A DNA stretch of 64,000 nt from positions 1,302,001 to 1,366,000 of the forward strand of contig NZ_CP133777.1 of the NCBI RefSeq assembly GCF_034347385.1. Direction: 5' to 3'. This document shows positions 25,477 through 37,319 of the stretch, piece by piece. The first letter of the stretch is position 1, and the number at the start of each line of letters is the position of its first letter. The position numbers and the translations under genes were made by a program. Origin of the DNA: Actimicrobium sp. CCC2.4. GTDB lineage: Bacteria > Pseudomonadota > Gammaproteobacteria > Burkholderiales > Burkholderiaceae_D. The notes under the pieces were generated by a model that was not told where the DNA came from, did no database searches, and saw nothing but the letters and a program-made list of their open reading frames with translations.

Positions 25477-26940
25477 ATGCACAGTCACTACATCAACGGC
25501 GAATGGATCAGCGGCAGCGGTGCCGATCTGGTCGTCATCAATCCCGCCAGCGGCGCGCAGGTCTGGCAAGGCAAGCAGGCCGGGATCAATGAGATCGAGC
25601 GCGCCTGCCACGCCGCCCGCGCCGCCTTCACGAGCTGGTCAGCCACGCCGCTGGCAGAACGCATTGCGATTGCCGTGCGCTTTCGCGACCTGTTGCGCGA
25701 GCACGCCGAAGTGCTGGCGCAGACCATCGCGCAGGAAGTCGGCAAGCCCTTGTGGGAAGCCCGCACCGAAGTCGCCTCGATGGCGGCTAAGGTCGATATC
25801 TCGGTGCAGTCGCAGGCGGCCCGCACCGGCCACACTGCCGCCTCGGTAGCCGATGGTGTCGCCGTATTGCGGCACCGGCCGCATGGTGTTTTCGGCGTCT
25901 TCGGGCCCTACAATTTTCCGGGTCATTTGCCGAACGGGCACATTGTTCCGGCCCTCATCGCCGGCAATACGCTGGTTTTCAAACCGAGCGAATATGCACC
26001 GCAAACCGCGATCATGACGACGCGTCTGTGGGCCGAAGCCGGCTTGCCGGCCGGCGTGCTGAACCTGCTCAATGGCGCCCGCGAGACCGGTGCCGCGCTG
26101 GCGCAGGACGCGACGCTGGACGGCATCCTGTTCACCGGTAGTTACCAGACCGGCGTGCTGCTACACCGCCAGTTCGCCGGTCAGCCGGGCAAGTTGCTGG
26201 CGCTCGAAATGGGCGGCAACAATGCGCTGGTCGTGTGGGATGTGGCCGACCTCGATGCGGCGGTTCATCATGCGATTTTTTCGGCCTTCGTCAGCGCCGG
26301 CCAGCGCTGCACCTGTGCGCGCCGGCTGATCGTCGAGCAGGGCGAGCGCGGCGATGCGTTCGTCGCGCGACTGGTCGAGGTGGCTGCGGCCATCCGCACT
26401 GGTTCGCCCGATGCCGATCCGCCGCCGTTCATGGGGCCAGTCGTATCGGCGGCGATCGCGACGCGGTTGCTGGCCGCGCAGTCCGAACTGGTCGGACGCG
26501 GTGGCAAGACCTTGCTGGCCATGCGCCAGCTGGTGCCCGATACCGGCCTGCTGTCGGCCGGGATCATTGACATGACCGGGGTCGATGGCGTGCCCGATGA
26601 CGAGTATTTCGGACCGCTGCTGCAAGTGCTACGGGTGCCGGATTTTGCGGCAGCGATTGCGGCCTCGAATGCCACCGGCTACGGCCTCGCGTCCGGCCTG
26701 CTGTCGGATGATCCGGCCTTATGGGCGCAGTTTCTCGACACCGCGCGCGCTGGCATCGTCAACTGGAACCGGCCTACCACCGGCGCGGCCAGCAGCGCGC
26801 CGTTCGGCGGCATCGGTAAGTCCGGCAACCACCGCGCCAGTGCGTATTACGCAGCTGACTATTGCGCCTATCCGGTCGCCTCGATCGAGAGCACGGTGCT
26901 GGCTTTGCCGGCGCAGTTGTCGCCCGGCTTAACTTTTTAA
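25477..26940 (+). CDS. astD: succinylglutamate-semialdehyde dehydrogenase
   Basis: The 487-residue aldehyde dehydrogenase begins [20 protein letters not shown] and has [51 protein letters not shown], catalytic Glu in [11 protein letters not shown] and catalytic Cys in [12 protein letters not shown]. The PNGHIVPAL and GSYQTG segments are typical of AstD. It oxidises N-succinylglutamate semialdehyde to succinylglutamate with NAD. It follows aruG by 2 bases. Confidence 0.94.
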   Translation: MHSHYINGEWISGSGADLVVINPASGAQVWQGKQAGINEIERACHAARAAFTSWSATPLAERIAIAVRFRDLLREHAEVLAQTIAQEVGKPLWEARTEVASMAAKVDISVQSQAARTGHTAASVADGVAVLRHRPHGVFGVFGPYNFPGHLPNGHIVPALIAGNTLVFKPSEYAPQTAIMTTRLWAEAGLPAGVLNLLNGARETGAALAQDATLDGILFTGSYQTGVLLHRQFAGQPGKLLALEMGGNNALVVWDVADLDAAVHHAIFSAFVSAGQRCTCARRLIVEQGERGDAFVARLVEVAAAIRTGSPDADPPPFMGPVVSAAIATRLLAAQSELVGRGGKTLLAMRQLVPDTGLLSAGIIDMTGVDGVPDDEYFGPLLQVLRVPDFAAAIAASNATGYGLASGLLSDDPALWAQFLDTARAGIVNWNRPTTGAASSAPFGGIGKSGNHRASAYYAADYCAYPVASIESTVLALPAQLSPGLTF

Positions 26941-26950
26941 GAGGATGGCG

Positions 26951-28300
26951 ATGCTGCCTGCACGCGAGTTCAACTTCGATGGCCTGGTCGGGCCATCGCA
27001 CAATTACGCCGGCCTGTCCTTCGGCAATGTCGCGTCGTTCAACAACGTCAAGAGCGTCTCCAGTCCGAAGCAGGCAGCCTTGCAGGGATTGGCCAAAATG
27101 CGCGCGCTGGCCGCACGCGGTTTTGCGCAGGCCGTGCTGCCGCCGCAATGCCGGCCCAACTTCGCGCTGTTGCGCAGCATCGGCTTTGGCGGCAGCGATG
27201 CCGACGTGATTGCGGCGGCGTTTCGCGATGCGCCGGCCATCCTCGCCTCGGCCTATTCGGCCGCGCCGATGTGGAGCGCCAATGCCGCCACCGTCAGCCC
27301 GTCGGCCGATAGCGCCGACGGCCATGTCCATTTCACGGTCGCCAATCTGAACAGCAAGCTGCACCGCTCGTATGAGCAGGAGCAGACCGCCCGCACGCTG
27401 CGCGCGATCTTTGCCGATCCGGCGCACTTCACGGTGCACGATGCCTTGCCGGCGACACCGGCCTTTGGCGATGAAGGCGCGGCCAATCACACGCGGCTGG
27501 CGTCCGCGCATGGCGCAGCAGGCGTCGAAATGTTCGTCTACGGCCGGGTCGAATTCCAGCCCGATGCACCGGCCCCGAAACGCTTCCCGGCGCGCCAGAC
27601 TCTCGAAGCCAGTCAGGCCGTGGCGCGTCTGCATGGCCTGGCACCGGAGCGCACCGTGTTCGTCGCGCAGGATCCGGCGGTGATCGATCTGGGCGTGTTT
27701 CACAACGACGTGATTGCAGTCGGCAATGGCAACGTGCTGTTTTATCACGCACAGGCGTTTCTCGATGAGCCGGGCACGCTGGCGGCCTTGCAGTTTGCGA
27801 TGGCCAGTGCCGGCACGCAGCTGGTGCCGATCCGCGTCACGCGCAACGAGGTCGCGATCGATGATGCGATCAGCAGCTACCTGTTCAACAGTCAATTGCT
27901 GACGCGGCCGGATGGCCGGATGGCGCTGGTGGTGCCGCAGGAGTGCCGCGACAATGCTGCCGTGGCGCGTTACCTCGATGGACTGGTAGCTAGCGGCGGA
28001 CCGATCGCCGAGCTGCTCAGTTTCGATCTGCACCAGAGCATGCGCAACGGCGGCGGTCCGGCCTGCCTGCGCTTGCGGGTGGCGCTGACCGGTGCCGAAG
28101 CAGCGGCGATGCATCAGGGCGTGATCATGACCGAGACCTTGTATTCCGAACTGGTGGCGTGGGTCGAACGGTATTATCGCGATGCGCTCGCACCGGCGGA
28201 TCTGGCCGATCCGCAGCTGGCGATCGAAGTGATGACCGCGCTGGAAGCATTGGCAAAAATTCTGAATTTGCCGAACCTGTACGCGGCGAAACAGCGATAA
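26951..28300 (+). CDS. astB: N-succinylarginine dihydrolase
   Basis: The 449-residue protein starts [28 protein letters not shown], the classic AstB N-terminus, and has [20 protein letters not shown]-type and [14 protein letters not shown] segments with the catalytic Cys in [13 protein letters not shown]. It hydrolyses succinylarginine to succinylornithine, ammonia and CO2. ATG 26951 is preferred because AGAGGATGGCG precedes it and the N-terminus then matches AstB length; ATG 26945 is in frame two codons earlier. Confidence 0.93.
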   Translation: MLPAREFNFDGLVGPSHNYAGLSFGNVASFNNVKSVSSPKQAALQGLAKMRALAARGFAQAVLPPQCRPNFALLRSIGFGGSDADVIAAAFRDAPAILASAYSAAPMWSANAATVSPSADSADGHVHFTVANLNSKLHRSYEQEQTARTLRAIFADPAHFTVHDALPATPAFGDEGAANHTRLASAHGAAGVEMFVYGRVEFQPDAPAPKRFPARQTLEASQAVARLHGLAPERTVFVAQDPAVIDLGVFHNDVIAVGNGNVLFYHAQAFLDEPGTLAALQFAMASAGTQLVPIRVTRNEVAIDDAISSYLFNSQLLTRPDGRMALVVPQECRDNAAVARYLDGLVASGGPIAELLSFDLHQSMRNGGGPACLRLRVALTGAEAAAMHQGVIMTETLYSELVAWVERYYRDALAPADLADPQLAIEVMTALEALAKILNLPNLYAAKQR

Positions 28301-28400
28301 TGCGGCACCCGATTCGGCATCACCCAAAAACGGTAGCCTGACCACAGGCACCACAGGCATTACAACAACACGCCATCTACCCAATGGAGAAATTCGCCCC

Positions 28401-29168
28401 ATGAAACGCTTCCTGTTTGCTTTTTCCGTCATCACCGGTTTGCTGCTCGGCCCTGCCGTACAGGCCCGCAGTCTCGATGAAATCAAATCCGCCGGTACCC
28501 TCATCGTCGCCACCGAAGGCGCTTATCCGCCATTTAATTATTTCCAGGGCTCGAAACTGAGCGGCTTTGAAGTCGAACTGGCCGAAGCCATGGTCAAGAA
28601 GATGGGCCTGAAGATTGAATGGAAGGCGCTGTCCTTCGATGCCTTGCTGGCCGGTTTGCGGCAGGATCGCTGGGACATGGTGATGGCCTCGTTCGGTGTC
28701 ACCGACGAGCGCTCGAAGGCAGTGTTATTCACCAGCCCGTACTACTGCAGCGGCGGCGTGATCGTCTCGAAAGATGCGGCCATCAAGGATGCCGCGACGC
28801 TGACCGGCAAGACGGTGGCAGTGCAGACCGGCTCGACCTACATGGAAAACGTCAAGAAGCTGGCCGGCGTCAAAGAGGTCAAGAACTTCCCGCAAGACAC
28901 CGATGCCCGCTCGGCACTGGTGGCAGGACGCGTCGATGCGTGGGTCAGTGACCGTTTCGTGGTCAAGACCGCGACCGAAAGCAATCCGGGCCTGGGCCTG
29001 AAAACCGGCGATTACCTGTTCGTCGAACGCATCGCCGCCGCTGTCAAGAAGGGCAATGCGCCACTCGCCGCCGCAGTCGACAAGGCGCTGGCCGAAGTGA
29101 TGGCCGATGGTACCTACAAGACCATCTCCGAGAAGTTCATGAAAGAAGACATCCGCTGCAAGTCGTAA
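28401..29168 (+). CDS. polar amino acid ABC transporter, periplasmic binding protein
   Basis: The 255-residue protein has a signal peptide (KRFLFAFSVITGLLLGPAVQARS) and the family 3 binding-protein pattern: GTLIVATEGAYPPFNYFQGSKLSGFEVELAEAMVKKMGLKIEWKALSFDALLAGLRQDRWDMVMASFGVTDERSK. Its place directly after astB, with a permease and ATPase following, makes arginine or ornithine the most likely ligand (inference). Confidence 0.9.
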   Translation: MKRFLFAFSVITGLLLGPAVQARSLDEIKSAGTLIVATEGAYPPFNYFQGSKLSGFEVELAEAMVKKMGLKIEWKALSFDALLAGLRQDRWDMVMASFGVTDERSKAVLFTSPYYCSGGVIVSKDAAIKDAATLTGKTVAVQTGSTYMENVKKLAGVKEVKNFPQDTDARSALVAGRVDAWVSDRFVVKTATESNPGLGLKTGDYLFVERIAAAVKKGNAPLAAAVDKALAEVMADGTYKTISEKFMKEDIRCKS

Positions 29169-29253
29169 GCTCACGCTTACCCGCTTGTGACCGGCGACAC
29201 GATAGTCGGGCTGGCCTTGTTTCTGTTGCGCCAGCCCCTCCCGGGAGAACACC

Positions 29254-30035
29254 TTGAAAGCAGCATTCACCTTACTGCCGCGGGGCTGGTCACGCCAGCG
29301 CCGCAGTGCGGTCACGATAGCCCTGGCCATTACGGCCTTGCTGGCCTTCCTCTGGCTGATGGCGATCCCGATGGCGTTGCTGCCGGAGCCGATCGGCCCG
29401 GCTGCCCAGCAATTTGCCGAAGGCGCACGCGTAACAGTCGCCCTGACACTCGTGGCAGGCGTGATCGGCATCGTGCTCGGCATGCTGGCCGCGCTCGGCA
29501 AGCTGTCGTCGTTCCTGCCTTTGCGCTGGGCCGCCGGTTTTTATATCTGGGCCATTCGCGGCACGCCCTTGCTGGTGCAGGTGCTGTTCGTATTCCTGGC
29601 GCTGCCGGCGCTGGTGCCTGGTCTGCAATTGTCGGATTTCTATTCGGCTGTGGTGGCGCTGGCATTCAATGCCGGTGCCTACAACGCCGAGGCGATCCGC
29701 TCCGGCATCCTGGCCGTGCACAAGGGCCAGGCCGAAGCGGCGCGTTCGCTCGGACTGAGTCCGTTCCAGACTTTTCGCGACGTGGTTTTCCCGCAGAGCA
29801 TGCGCATCGCGTTGCCGCCGCTGGTCAACAACTTCGTCTCGCTACTGAAGGATTCCAGTCTGGCCTACGTGATCGGCGTGGTCGAGTTGTCGAACATCGG
29901 CAACCGCATCCAGTCGGTGACCTTTCAGCCGATTCCGGTGTTCGTTACCGTGGCCGCGATTTACCTGATCCTGACCAGCGTGATGACGCAGATTTCCGGC
30001 GCGATCGAACGCCAGCTTGATGTGGAGCGTCACTG

Positions 30036-30036
<1 letters not shown>
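29254..30036 (+). CDS. polar amino acid ABC transporter, permease
   Basis: The 260-residue His/Glu/Gln/Arg-type permease has about five membrane segments and the EAA loop [48 protein letters not shown]. Start is TTG at 29254, supported by CGGGAGAACACC; no ATG fits upstream. Only one permease gene is present, so it probably homodimerises. Confidence 0.9.
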
Positions 30037-30785
<749 letters not shown>

Positions 30786-30854
30786 AGACCCGTTGCCAGC
30801 ACCGCACCAACAACAATAAAACAGTACCAACCCGAGTCCCACAAGGAGAACACC

Positions 30855-32339
30855 ATGCATCTGAAACGCACCACCCTAAGCACCGCCATCCTGCTGTCGC
30901 TGGCGACGATCTCGCTGCCCTCGCAGGCTCAGAGCGCCAAGGACTTCAAGGAAATGCGCACTGAAATGCAGCGCATGCGCGCCGAACTCGACGCCTTGAA
31001 AGCAGAGAAGCGGGCCCCGGCACCGATGGCCGCTGCCGTCGCTGCGCCCGTATCTGCACCCGTATCTGCACCCGCGCCAGCGCAGGCCGCGCTCAATACC
31101 GAGCTGGCTGACCGCATCGAGCAAGTCGAACTGCGCTCCAAGGATGCGGTCGTGGTCGGCGATATCCCGAACTCGTTCCGTCTGCCCAATTCGGAAACCT
31201 CGCTGCGCATCTACGGTTTTGCCGAGCTGAACATGGTCCATGAATTCCGCGCCGACAATGCCGATACCGACTACGCCAGCTTCGTGCCGTACGCGCCATT
31301 GAACGGTTCGGCCGGTGCTAACCGCAGTGGCCGCACTTACCTGCATGCGCGCACCTCGCGTCTGGGCATCGAAGCCAGCACGCCGACCCAGTACGGGCCG
31401 ATGGGCATCAAGCTCGAAGGTGACTTCAATAACGATCCGCGCACCGGCAATGCCGCCGTGACCGGCACCATCGGCAACATCTACACGCAGCAAGCAACCA
31501 ACAGCTACGATTTCCGGCTGCGTCAGGCTTACGGTACTTTTGGCGGCCTGCTGATCGGCCAGACCTGGTCGACCTTCATGGATGTCGACAACGCCCCTGA
31601 GACCGTCGACTTCAACGGCCCGATCGGTTCGACCTTCATCCGCCAGCCGATGATCCGCTATGCGTATCCGACCAAGGACTACGGTACCTTCACGGTCGCG
31701 GCCGAGAACTCGGTGAGCTACGTGCTCGACAAGACCGGGTCGGTCACTACCGCCGGTTTCTCGCGCGTGCCTGATCTGGTCGGTCGCTGGGACAAGCCCT
31801 TCGATTTCGGCGCGGTCAGTTTCCGCGTGGTGTCGCATGAGCACCGGGTCAACGATGGTGCCGGCATCAATGCCTCGCGCCGTGGTTTTGGCGTCGCTGC
31901 CAGCGGTATGTATAAAACGGTCGGCGAAGATTTCCTGACCTGGAACCTGACCGGCGGTACCGGCATCGGCCGCTACTTCAATTACATCGAAGGCGCGTTC
32001 TACGATCCGGCTGCCAACCGCATCCTGATGGAAAAAGCCGTCGGCGTGGTGGTCGGTTACCAGATCAAATCGTCACCAAGCTTGCGCTACAACATGTCGG
32101 TAGGCGCGCAAAAGAACTTCAATAACGAGTACACGGAATTTGCCCGTGCCAATGCGCTCGACAGCGGTCGTTACGGTGTCAACGAATCGGTCTGGCAAAC
32201 CCATCTGGGCTTCATCTGGAACCCGGTCAAGAATGTCGATATCGGTACCGAACTGGTCTACGGCAAGCGCAAGACGCTCGCCGGCGAGACCGGCGACATG
32301 AGCCGCCTGGACTTTTCGGCGAAGTACAACTTCAACTGA
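30855..32339 (+). CDS. DcaP-family outer-membrane porin
   Basis: The 494-residue protein has a signal peptide (RTTLSTAILLSLATISLPSQAQS), an N-terminal coiled coil (KDFKEMRTEMQRMRAELDALKAEKR) with an Ala/Pro linker, then a barrel that starts SLRIYGFAELNMVHEF and ends in Phe-Asn (LDFSAKYNFN). That layout is the DcaP trimeric porin family, known for dicarboxylates and similar anions. ATG 30855 follows CAAGGAGAACACC. Its place between the arginine importer and glutamate dehydrogenase suggests it admits arginine or a pathway-related solute. A double terminator follows it. Confidence 0.85.
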   Translation: MHLKRTTLSTAILLSLATISLPSQAQSAKDFKEMRTEMQRMRAELDALKAEKRAPAPMAAAVAAPVSAPVSAPAPAQAALNTELADRIEQVELRSKDAVVVGDIPNSFRLPNSETSLRIYGFAELNMVHEFRADNADTDYASFVPYAPLNGSAGANRSGRTYLHARTSRLGIEASTPTQYGPMGIKLEGDFNNDPRTGNAAVTGTIGNIYTQQATNSYDFRLRQAYGTFGGLLIGQTWSTFMDVDNAPETVDFNGPIGSTFIRQPMIRYAYPTKDYGTFTVAAENSVSYVLDKTGSVTTAGFSRVPDLVGRWDKPFDFGAVSFRVVSHEHRVNDGAGINASRRGFGVAASGMYKTVGEDFLTWNLTGGTGIGRYFNYIEGAFYDPAANRILMEKAVGVVVGYQIKSSPSLRYNMSVGAQKNFNNEYTEFARANALDSGRYGVNESVWQTHLGFIWNPVKNVDIGTELVYGKRKTLAGETGDMSRLDFSAKYNFN

Positions 32340-32357
32340 CCGGACGGTTTTTGCAAC

Positions 32358-32407
32358 GGCGCCACAGTGGCGCCGCACAGAGCCTCCGTTCACGGAGGCT
32401 TTTTTTT
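32358..32407 (+). terminator. hairpin plus rho-independent terminator after the porin
   Basis: GGCGCCACAGTGGCGCC (32358-32374) is followed by GCCTCCG (32382-32388), loop TTCA, CGGAGGC (32393-32399) and eight T. It separates the ast/transport operon from the glutamate dehydrogenase unit. Confidence 0.9.
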
Positions 32408-32567
32408 GGATTTTTTACCTGTTGTAAGTGCGCGAGCCGGCGAACAAGCTACGGCGAAAGCGGTATATTCAAAACAAGAAACGGGACCGATACTTCTAGA
32501 CTGTCGGTCGAAACAGCGCCGCACGCACTCTCCAATTTCTGCTCTACAAGTCACGATTGAGGAATCT

Positions 32568-35500
32568 ATGAACGCTTCGTCACACGATTTACGCACTCAA
32601 ACTCTGCAACTGGTACTGGCGCACGCCGGTGAGGTCCAGGCCAACCCGGTAGCCCGTCTCATTGAAGTCTGGCTTGACTCGCTGCACGAAGAAGACCTGG
32701 CCGGGCTGACGCCGCAAAGCCTGGCATCGGCACTGTGGGAGGCGTTTTCGGGCACTGCGCAATGCAACGCCGGTGCCAGTCAGGTAATCGCTGCCGACTA
32801 TGCCGAAGAACACGGTGGCAAGGCCACCGCCTTATTGATCCTCAATCCCGACATGCCTTATCTGGTCGATTCGATCGTGATGGCCTTGCGCAAACAGGGC
32901 GTGCAGTCGCGCGCCGTACTCAACACGGTGTTGTCGGTGCAGCGCGATGCGCAGGGTTGCATCACGGGCTCGCAATCGGCGCGCTCCGGGCCGGAACCGT
33001 TCGAGTCGTATGTGTTGTGCCTGCTCTCGGACGCGCTCGACAGCGCCACGCTGACCGCGCTGACTGCCCGCATCAACATGGTCACCGGCGACGCCGCCAG
33101 CGTGCAGCGCGATGCCGATGTGCTGGAAACCCGCATGACCGGCGTAGCCGCGCTGGCTGCCGCCAACGGCACCGAAGAAGGTCGCGAAGTCGCCGCCTTC
33201 ATCGAATGGGCCCGCGATGGCGGCTACGAGGCCTTCGGCTATGCGTACTACCGCGCGTTGCCCGGCGAGCACGAGCTGGTGCGCGATGTCAGCAGCCGCT
33301 GCGGCGTGCTGCGTGATCCGCATCATCCGGTCTATGACACGTCGCTGGCCGGCATTCCCGGCGAGTTCGATTTGCTGGCCAAGCGCAATGACACGCTGTC
33401 CATCGTCAAGGCCGATGTCCAGTCGACGCTGCACCGCGACCTGCACCTCGACTTCATTGGTGTGCGCGACATCGATACCACCGGCCATCTGCAGGGCGAG
33501 CATTGCTTCATCGGTCTGTTCACCCGCGCGGCTGCCGCGACCGCGCTCGGTCGTCTGCCCTTTGCGCGCGGCCGCATCAAGCAGGTACTGACGCTGGCGG
33601 GCGTCCGCCAGCAGGGCTTCCGTGCCGAGAAATTCCTTGAAATCCTCGAATCGCTGCCGCGCACCGAAGCCATGGAAGCCGATCCGGCCTGGCTGGCGCG
33701 GCTGTGCAGCAGCGTCGTATCGCTCTACAAGCAACCGCGCACGCGGGCCTTTGCGCGCCGCGATGTCTATGACCGCCATCTCAATGTGATCCTGTATCTG
33801 CCGAGCGAACGCTTCAGCGCCGCGCTGGTACGTACCATCACGCAAGAGCTCAAGACGCGTTCGGGCGCAGCCGACGTGCGCGCAGAAACCCAGGTCAGCG
33901 ATGGCCCGCTGGCACGCATCTATCTGATCGCGACCGCCGCGCGCCGTGTTGATGACCTCGATGCGGCCATCTGCCAGCCACTGGTGGCGGCGGTCGAAGG
34001 CTGGCACACCACCTTCGATACGCTGGTCGACCGCACCGCCGACACGCAGGTGCGCAACGACCTGCACAAGTTGCGCGCTGCGCTGTCGGTCAACTATGTC
34101 GCCGCTACCGCACCGCAAGTGGCTTATCGCGACGTGCTCAACTTGCAGCGCGCTGCCTCGGCCGCGCCGGTGACGGTGCGCATCGATGGCGACAGCACGG
34201 ACAGCGTCAGCATCCGGCTGTTCTCGATCAACAGCGTGCCCTCGCTGTCGATGATCCTGCCGGCACTGCACAATGCCGGCGTCGAAATCGAACGCGAGCA
34301 AACCTACAAGGTGCCGCTGGCCGACGGTGCTGATTATTTCATCACCAGCCTGAGCGTCGATGCGGTCAGCGCTGTCAAGCTTGGCGACGCCCGCGTGGCA
34401 GGCGCTGCGCAGGAATTGTTCGAAGCCCTGTTCAATGACCAGGCCGAAGACGGTCGCATGAATGGCCTGGCCATCGAAGCCGGCCTGCGCATGCGCGAAG
34501 TCCAGGTCATCCGCGCTTATGCCAGTTACTGGCGTCAGGCCGGTTGCCGCTTCAGCTTGCGCTACATCGCCGATTGCCTGCGCAAGCAGCCCGGCCATGT
34601 GCGCACCCTGGTCGAAAGTTTCCAGCAACGCTTTGATCCGGCGGCAAGCGAGATGCAACGCGCGGCCGGCACGGCGGCCCTGTCGGCGCTGCGGGCCAAT
34701 CTGCTCGACGTCAACCATGCCGATACCGAAGACATCCTGCGCAGCGTGGCCGACCTGATGCTGGCGACGCTGCGTACCTCGTATTTCCAGCCTGGCCAGC
34801 GCGGCGACACGCTGCTGTTCAAGTTCGATGCCAGTGCCTTGTCGCTGTTGCCCGAGCCGCGTCCGTACCGCGAGATCTTCGTGTTTGCCCGCCGCTTCGA
34901 AGGCGTGCATCTGCGCGGTGGTCCGGTGGCCCGCGGCGGCTTGCGCTGGTCCGACCGGATGGAGGATTACCGCACCGAAGTGATGGGCCTGGTCAAGGCC
35001 CAGATGGTCAAGAATGCAGTCATCGTGCCGGCCGGTGCGAAGGGCGGTTTTGTCTGCAAGATGATGCCCAAGGATGCGGCGCGCGAGACCATCGCGGCCG
35101 AAGGCGAAGCCGTCTACCGGCTGTTCATTGCTGGCCTCCTCGACCTGACCGACAACCGCGAGCAGGGTGCCATCGTGCCGCCTGCTGATACGGTCTGCTA
35201 CGACAGCCCCGATCCGTATCTGGTGGTGGCCGCCGACAAGGGCACCGCAACCTTCTCCGATATCGCCAACGGCATTGCCGTCCAACGCGGCTTCTGGCTT
35301 GGCGATGCGTTTGCCTCGGGCGGCTCGAACGGCTATGACCACAAAAAACTCGGCATCACCGCCAAGGGTGCGTGGGAAGCCGTCAAGCGCCATTTCTATG
35401 AAATGTCGCATGACATCAACACCACGCCGCTGACGATGGTCGGCGTCGGCGACATGTCGGGCGACGTGTTCGGCAATGGCGTGCTGCTGTCGCGCCAGCT

Positions 35501-37319
35501 CAAGCTGGTGGCGGCCTTCGATCACCGCCACATCTTCATTGATCCGACCCCGGACGTGACGACCTCGTTCGCCGAGCGCCAGCGCCTGTTCGCATTGCCG
35601 CGCTCGTCGTGGGATGACTATGACAAGTCGCTGATCTCGGCAGGCGGCGGCGTGTGGCCGCGCAGCGCGCGCAGCATTCCACTGTCACCCGAAGCGCGCA
35701 GCGCGCTTGGCATCGATGCCATCAGTCTCGCGCCCGAAGCCTTGCTGCACCAACTCCTGCTGGCACCGGTCGACCTGTTCTACAACGGCGGCATCGGCAC
35801 CTACATCAAGGCCTCGACCGAGACCCACGCGCAGGTCAAGGACCGCGCCAACGATGCCATTCGCGTCAATGGCAATGCGCTGCGCTGCAAGGTCGTGGCC
35901 GAAGGCGGCAACCTCGGCGCGACGCAAGCCGGCCGCATTGAGTTCGCGATGGCCGGCGGCGCGATCTTTACCGATGCGATCGATAATTCGGCCGGGGTCG
36001 ATTGCTCCGACCACGAAGTCAACGTCAAGATCTGGCTCGATACCGAAGTCAATGCCGGCACCCTTGATGCTGCGCGCCGCAACGCCGTGCTGACCGACAT
36101 CACCGACGATATCGAACGACTGGTCTTGCGTGACAACACGCTGCAAACCCATCTGCTCACGCGTGAAACCCAGGCCCAGCAAGACCGTTCGGTGCAGGAC
36201 GCGTATGCCGCGCTGATTACCGAACTCGATGCCGACGGCGTGCTGTCGCGCGAACTCGAACAGCTGCCCGGCGTGGCCGAACTGGCGCGCCGGCAGGCGC
36301 TCGGCCAGGGCCTGACCGCACCGGAATTGGCGGTGGTGATTGCCAACGTCAAGAACCATTACAAGGCGCTGCTGGCCAAATCGCCGCTGATCGAGGAAAG
36401 CTGGGCGCGCACCGTGCTGTCACCGTATTTTCCGCCGGCGCTGGTGGCCAGCCGCGATCCGCTCGCTCATCCGCTGGCCAATGCGATCCTGGCCACGGTG
36501 CTGGCCAATGAAGTCGTCAATCGCTGCGGGCCGTTGCAGGTCGGCGTGCTGGCGCGCCAGTTCCGCGTCAGCAGCACCGAAGTCGTCTGTGCCTGGGCGC
36601 GTGCCTGGGCCGCGCTGAACCTGGCGCCGCTGTTCGAGACGCTCGACACCCATGCGCTGGCAGTGCCGGTGGCGGTCTCGAAAGAGGTCGACCGCCGCAC
36701 CCGCGGGCTGCAGCAGGCAGTCATCGCCGGCGTGTTGTCGGTGCCGTCCGAGCAGCGGCGCGCCACCGGCAGCATGGATGAACTGACCAGCTTGTTCGCT
36801 GATGCGTCGGCGGTAGGCGCGCTGGTGGGTGAGGCCGATCTGGTGCTGGGGGATGCCGCCGGTCAGTTGCCCGACGATTTCGTGGCAGCCGTGCGCAACC
36901 TCGATGCGATCGCCGGCATGGCCGACTTCCTGTTTGCCGCCTTGTCGGTGCCCCGTCCGGCCGGCATGAGCCTGACGGTATTCCTGCAAGCCGGGATGCT
37001 GTTGCGCCGCCAGTCCGGCATCGACCTGCTCGAACGCGCGCTGACGCAACCATCGGCCAGTGCGGCGCAGGACGGCTTGCGCAGCCATGCGCTGCAGGCA
37101 TTGCGGCGCGCCCAGCAACGCTTGCTCACGCACGTGTTACCGCGACTGGCAGCGGATCCGGCCGGCGTGATTGCCGCTACGATTGCCGCGCTAAACCTCA
37201 AGCTGACTCCGGCCGACGCTGGTCTTGAGTCCGCCGTGCTGCAAGCCTGGTCGCTGGCCGATGCGGTGGGCGATACGGTGGCCGGTATCGTGCCGACTGC
37301 CGTGGCGCGTGCAGCGTGA
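32568..37319 (+). CDS. gdhB: NAD-specific glutamate dehydrogenase, large (GDH-180) type
   Basis: The 1,583-residue protein matches the large bacterial NAD-GDH class in length and motifs: a long N-terminal regulatory part (DMPYLVDSIVMALRKQG, DFDLLAKRND-like EFDLLAKRND), a catalytic domain with RGGLRWSDRMEDYRTEVMGLVKAQMVKNAVIVPAGAKGGFVCK, the NAD-binding region VGVGDMSGDVFGNGVLLS and DLFYNGGIGTYIKAS, and the C-terminal domain. It deaminates glutamate to 2-oxoglutarate with NAD. ATG 32568 follows TTGAGGAATCT; an in-frame extension upstream runs through the terminator. astE overlaps its stop codon. Confidence 0.95.
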   Translation: MNASSHDLRTQTLQLVLAHAGEVQANPVARLIEVWLDSLHEEDLAGLTPQSLASALWEAFSGTAQCNAGASQVIAADYAEEHGGKATALLILNPDMPYLVDSIVMALRKQGVQSRAVLNTVLSVQRDAQGCITGSQSARSGPEPFESYVLCLLSDALDSATLTALTARINMVTGDAASVQRDADVLETRMTGVAALAAANGTEEGREVAAFIEWARDGGYEAFGYAYYRALPGEHELVRDVSSRCGVLRDPHHPVYDTSLAGIPGEFDLLAKRNDTLSIVKADVQSTLHRDLHLDFIGVRDIDTTGHLQGEHCFIGLFTRAAAATALGRLPFARGRIKQVLTLAGVRQQGFRAEKFLEILESLPRTEAMEADPAWLARLCSSVVSLYKQPRTRAFARRDVYDRHLNVILYLPSERFSAALVRTITQELKTRSGAADVRAETQVSDGPLARIYLIATAARRVDDLDAAICQPLVAAVEGWHTTFDTLVDRTADTQVRNDLHKLRAALSVNYVAATAPQVAYRDVLNLQRAASAAPVTVRIDGDSTDSVSIRLFSINSVPSLSMILPALHNAGVEIEREQTYKVPLADGADYFITSLSVDAVSAVKLGDARVAGAAQELFEALFNDQAEDGRMNGLAIEAGLRMREVQVIRAYASYWRQAGCRFSLRYIADCLRKQPGHVRTLVESFQQRFDPAASEMQRAAGTAALSALRANLLDVNHADTEDILRSVADLMLATLRTSYFQPGQRGDTLLFKFDASALSLLPEPRPYREIFVFARRFEGVHLRGGPVARGGLRWSDRMEDYRTEVMGLVKAQMVKNAVIVPAGAKGGFVCKMMPKDAARETIAAEGEAVYRLFIAGLLDLTDNREQGAIVPPADTVCYDSPDPYLVVAADKGTATFSDIANGIAVQRGFWLGDAFASGGSNGYDHKKLGITAKGAWEAVKRHFYEMSHDINTTPLTMVGVGDMSGDVFGNGVLLSRQLKLVAAFDHRHIFIDPTPDVTTSFAERQRLFALPRSSWDDYDKSLISAGGGVWPRSARSIPLSPEARSALGIDAISLAPEALLHQLLLAPVDLFYNGGIGTYIKASTETHAQVKDRANDAIRVNGNALRCKVVAEGGNLGATQAGRIEFAMAGGAIFTDAIDNSAGVDCSDHEVNVKIWLDTEVNAGTLDAARRNAVLTDITDDIERLVLRDNTLQTHLLTRETQAQQDRSVQDAYAALITELDADGVLSRELEQLPGVAELARRQALGQGLTAPELAVVIANVKNHYKALLAKSPLIEESWARTVLSPYFPPALVASRDPLAHPLANAILATVLANEVVNRCGPLQVGVLARQFRVSSTEVVCAWARAWAALNLAPLFETLDTHALAVPVAVSKEVDRRTRGLQQAVIAGVLSVPSEQRRATGSMDELTSLFADASAVGALVGEADLVLGDAAGQLPDDFVAAVRNLDAIAGMADFLFAALSVPRPAGMSLTVFLQAGMLLRRQSGIDLLERALTQPSASAAQDGLRSHALQALRRAQQRLLTHVLPRLAADPAGVIAATIAALNLKLTPADAGLESAVLQAWSLADAVGDTVAGIVPTAVARAA

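Noticed and set aside
32367-32567. N-terminal extension of the glutamate dehydrogenase
   Set aside because: The frame is open through the porin terminator, but a ribosome site (GAGGAA) and the normal N-terminus begin at 32568.
32832-35531. 899-residue reading frame antisense to gdhB
   Set aside because: It is exactly opposite a strongly conserved catalytic gene, and its His/Gln/Arg-rich composition is typical of antisense frames here.
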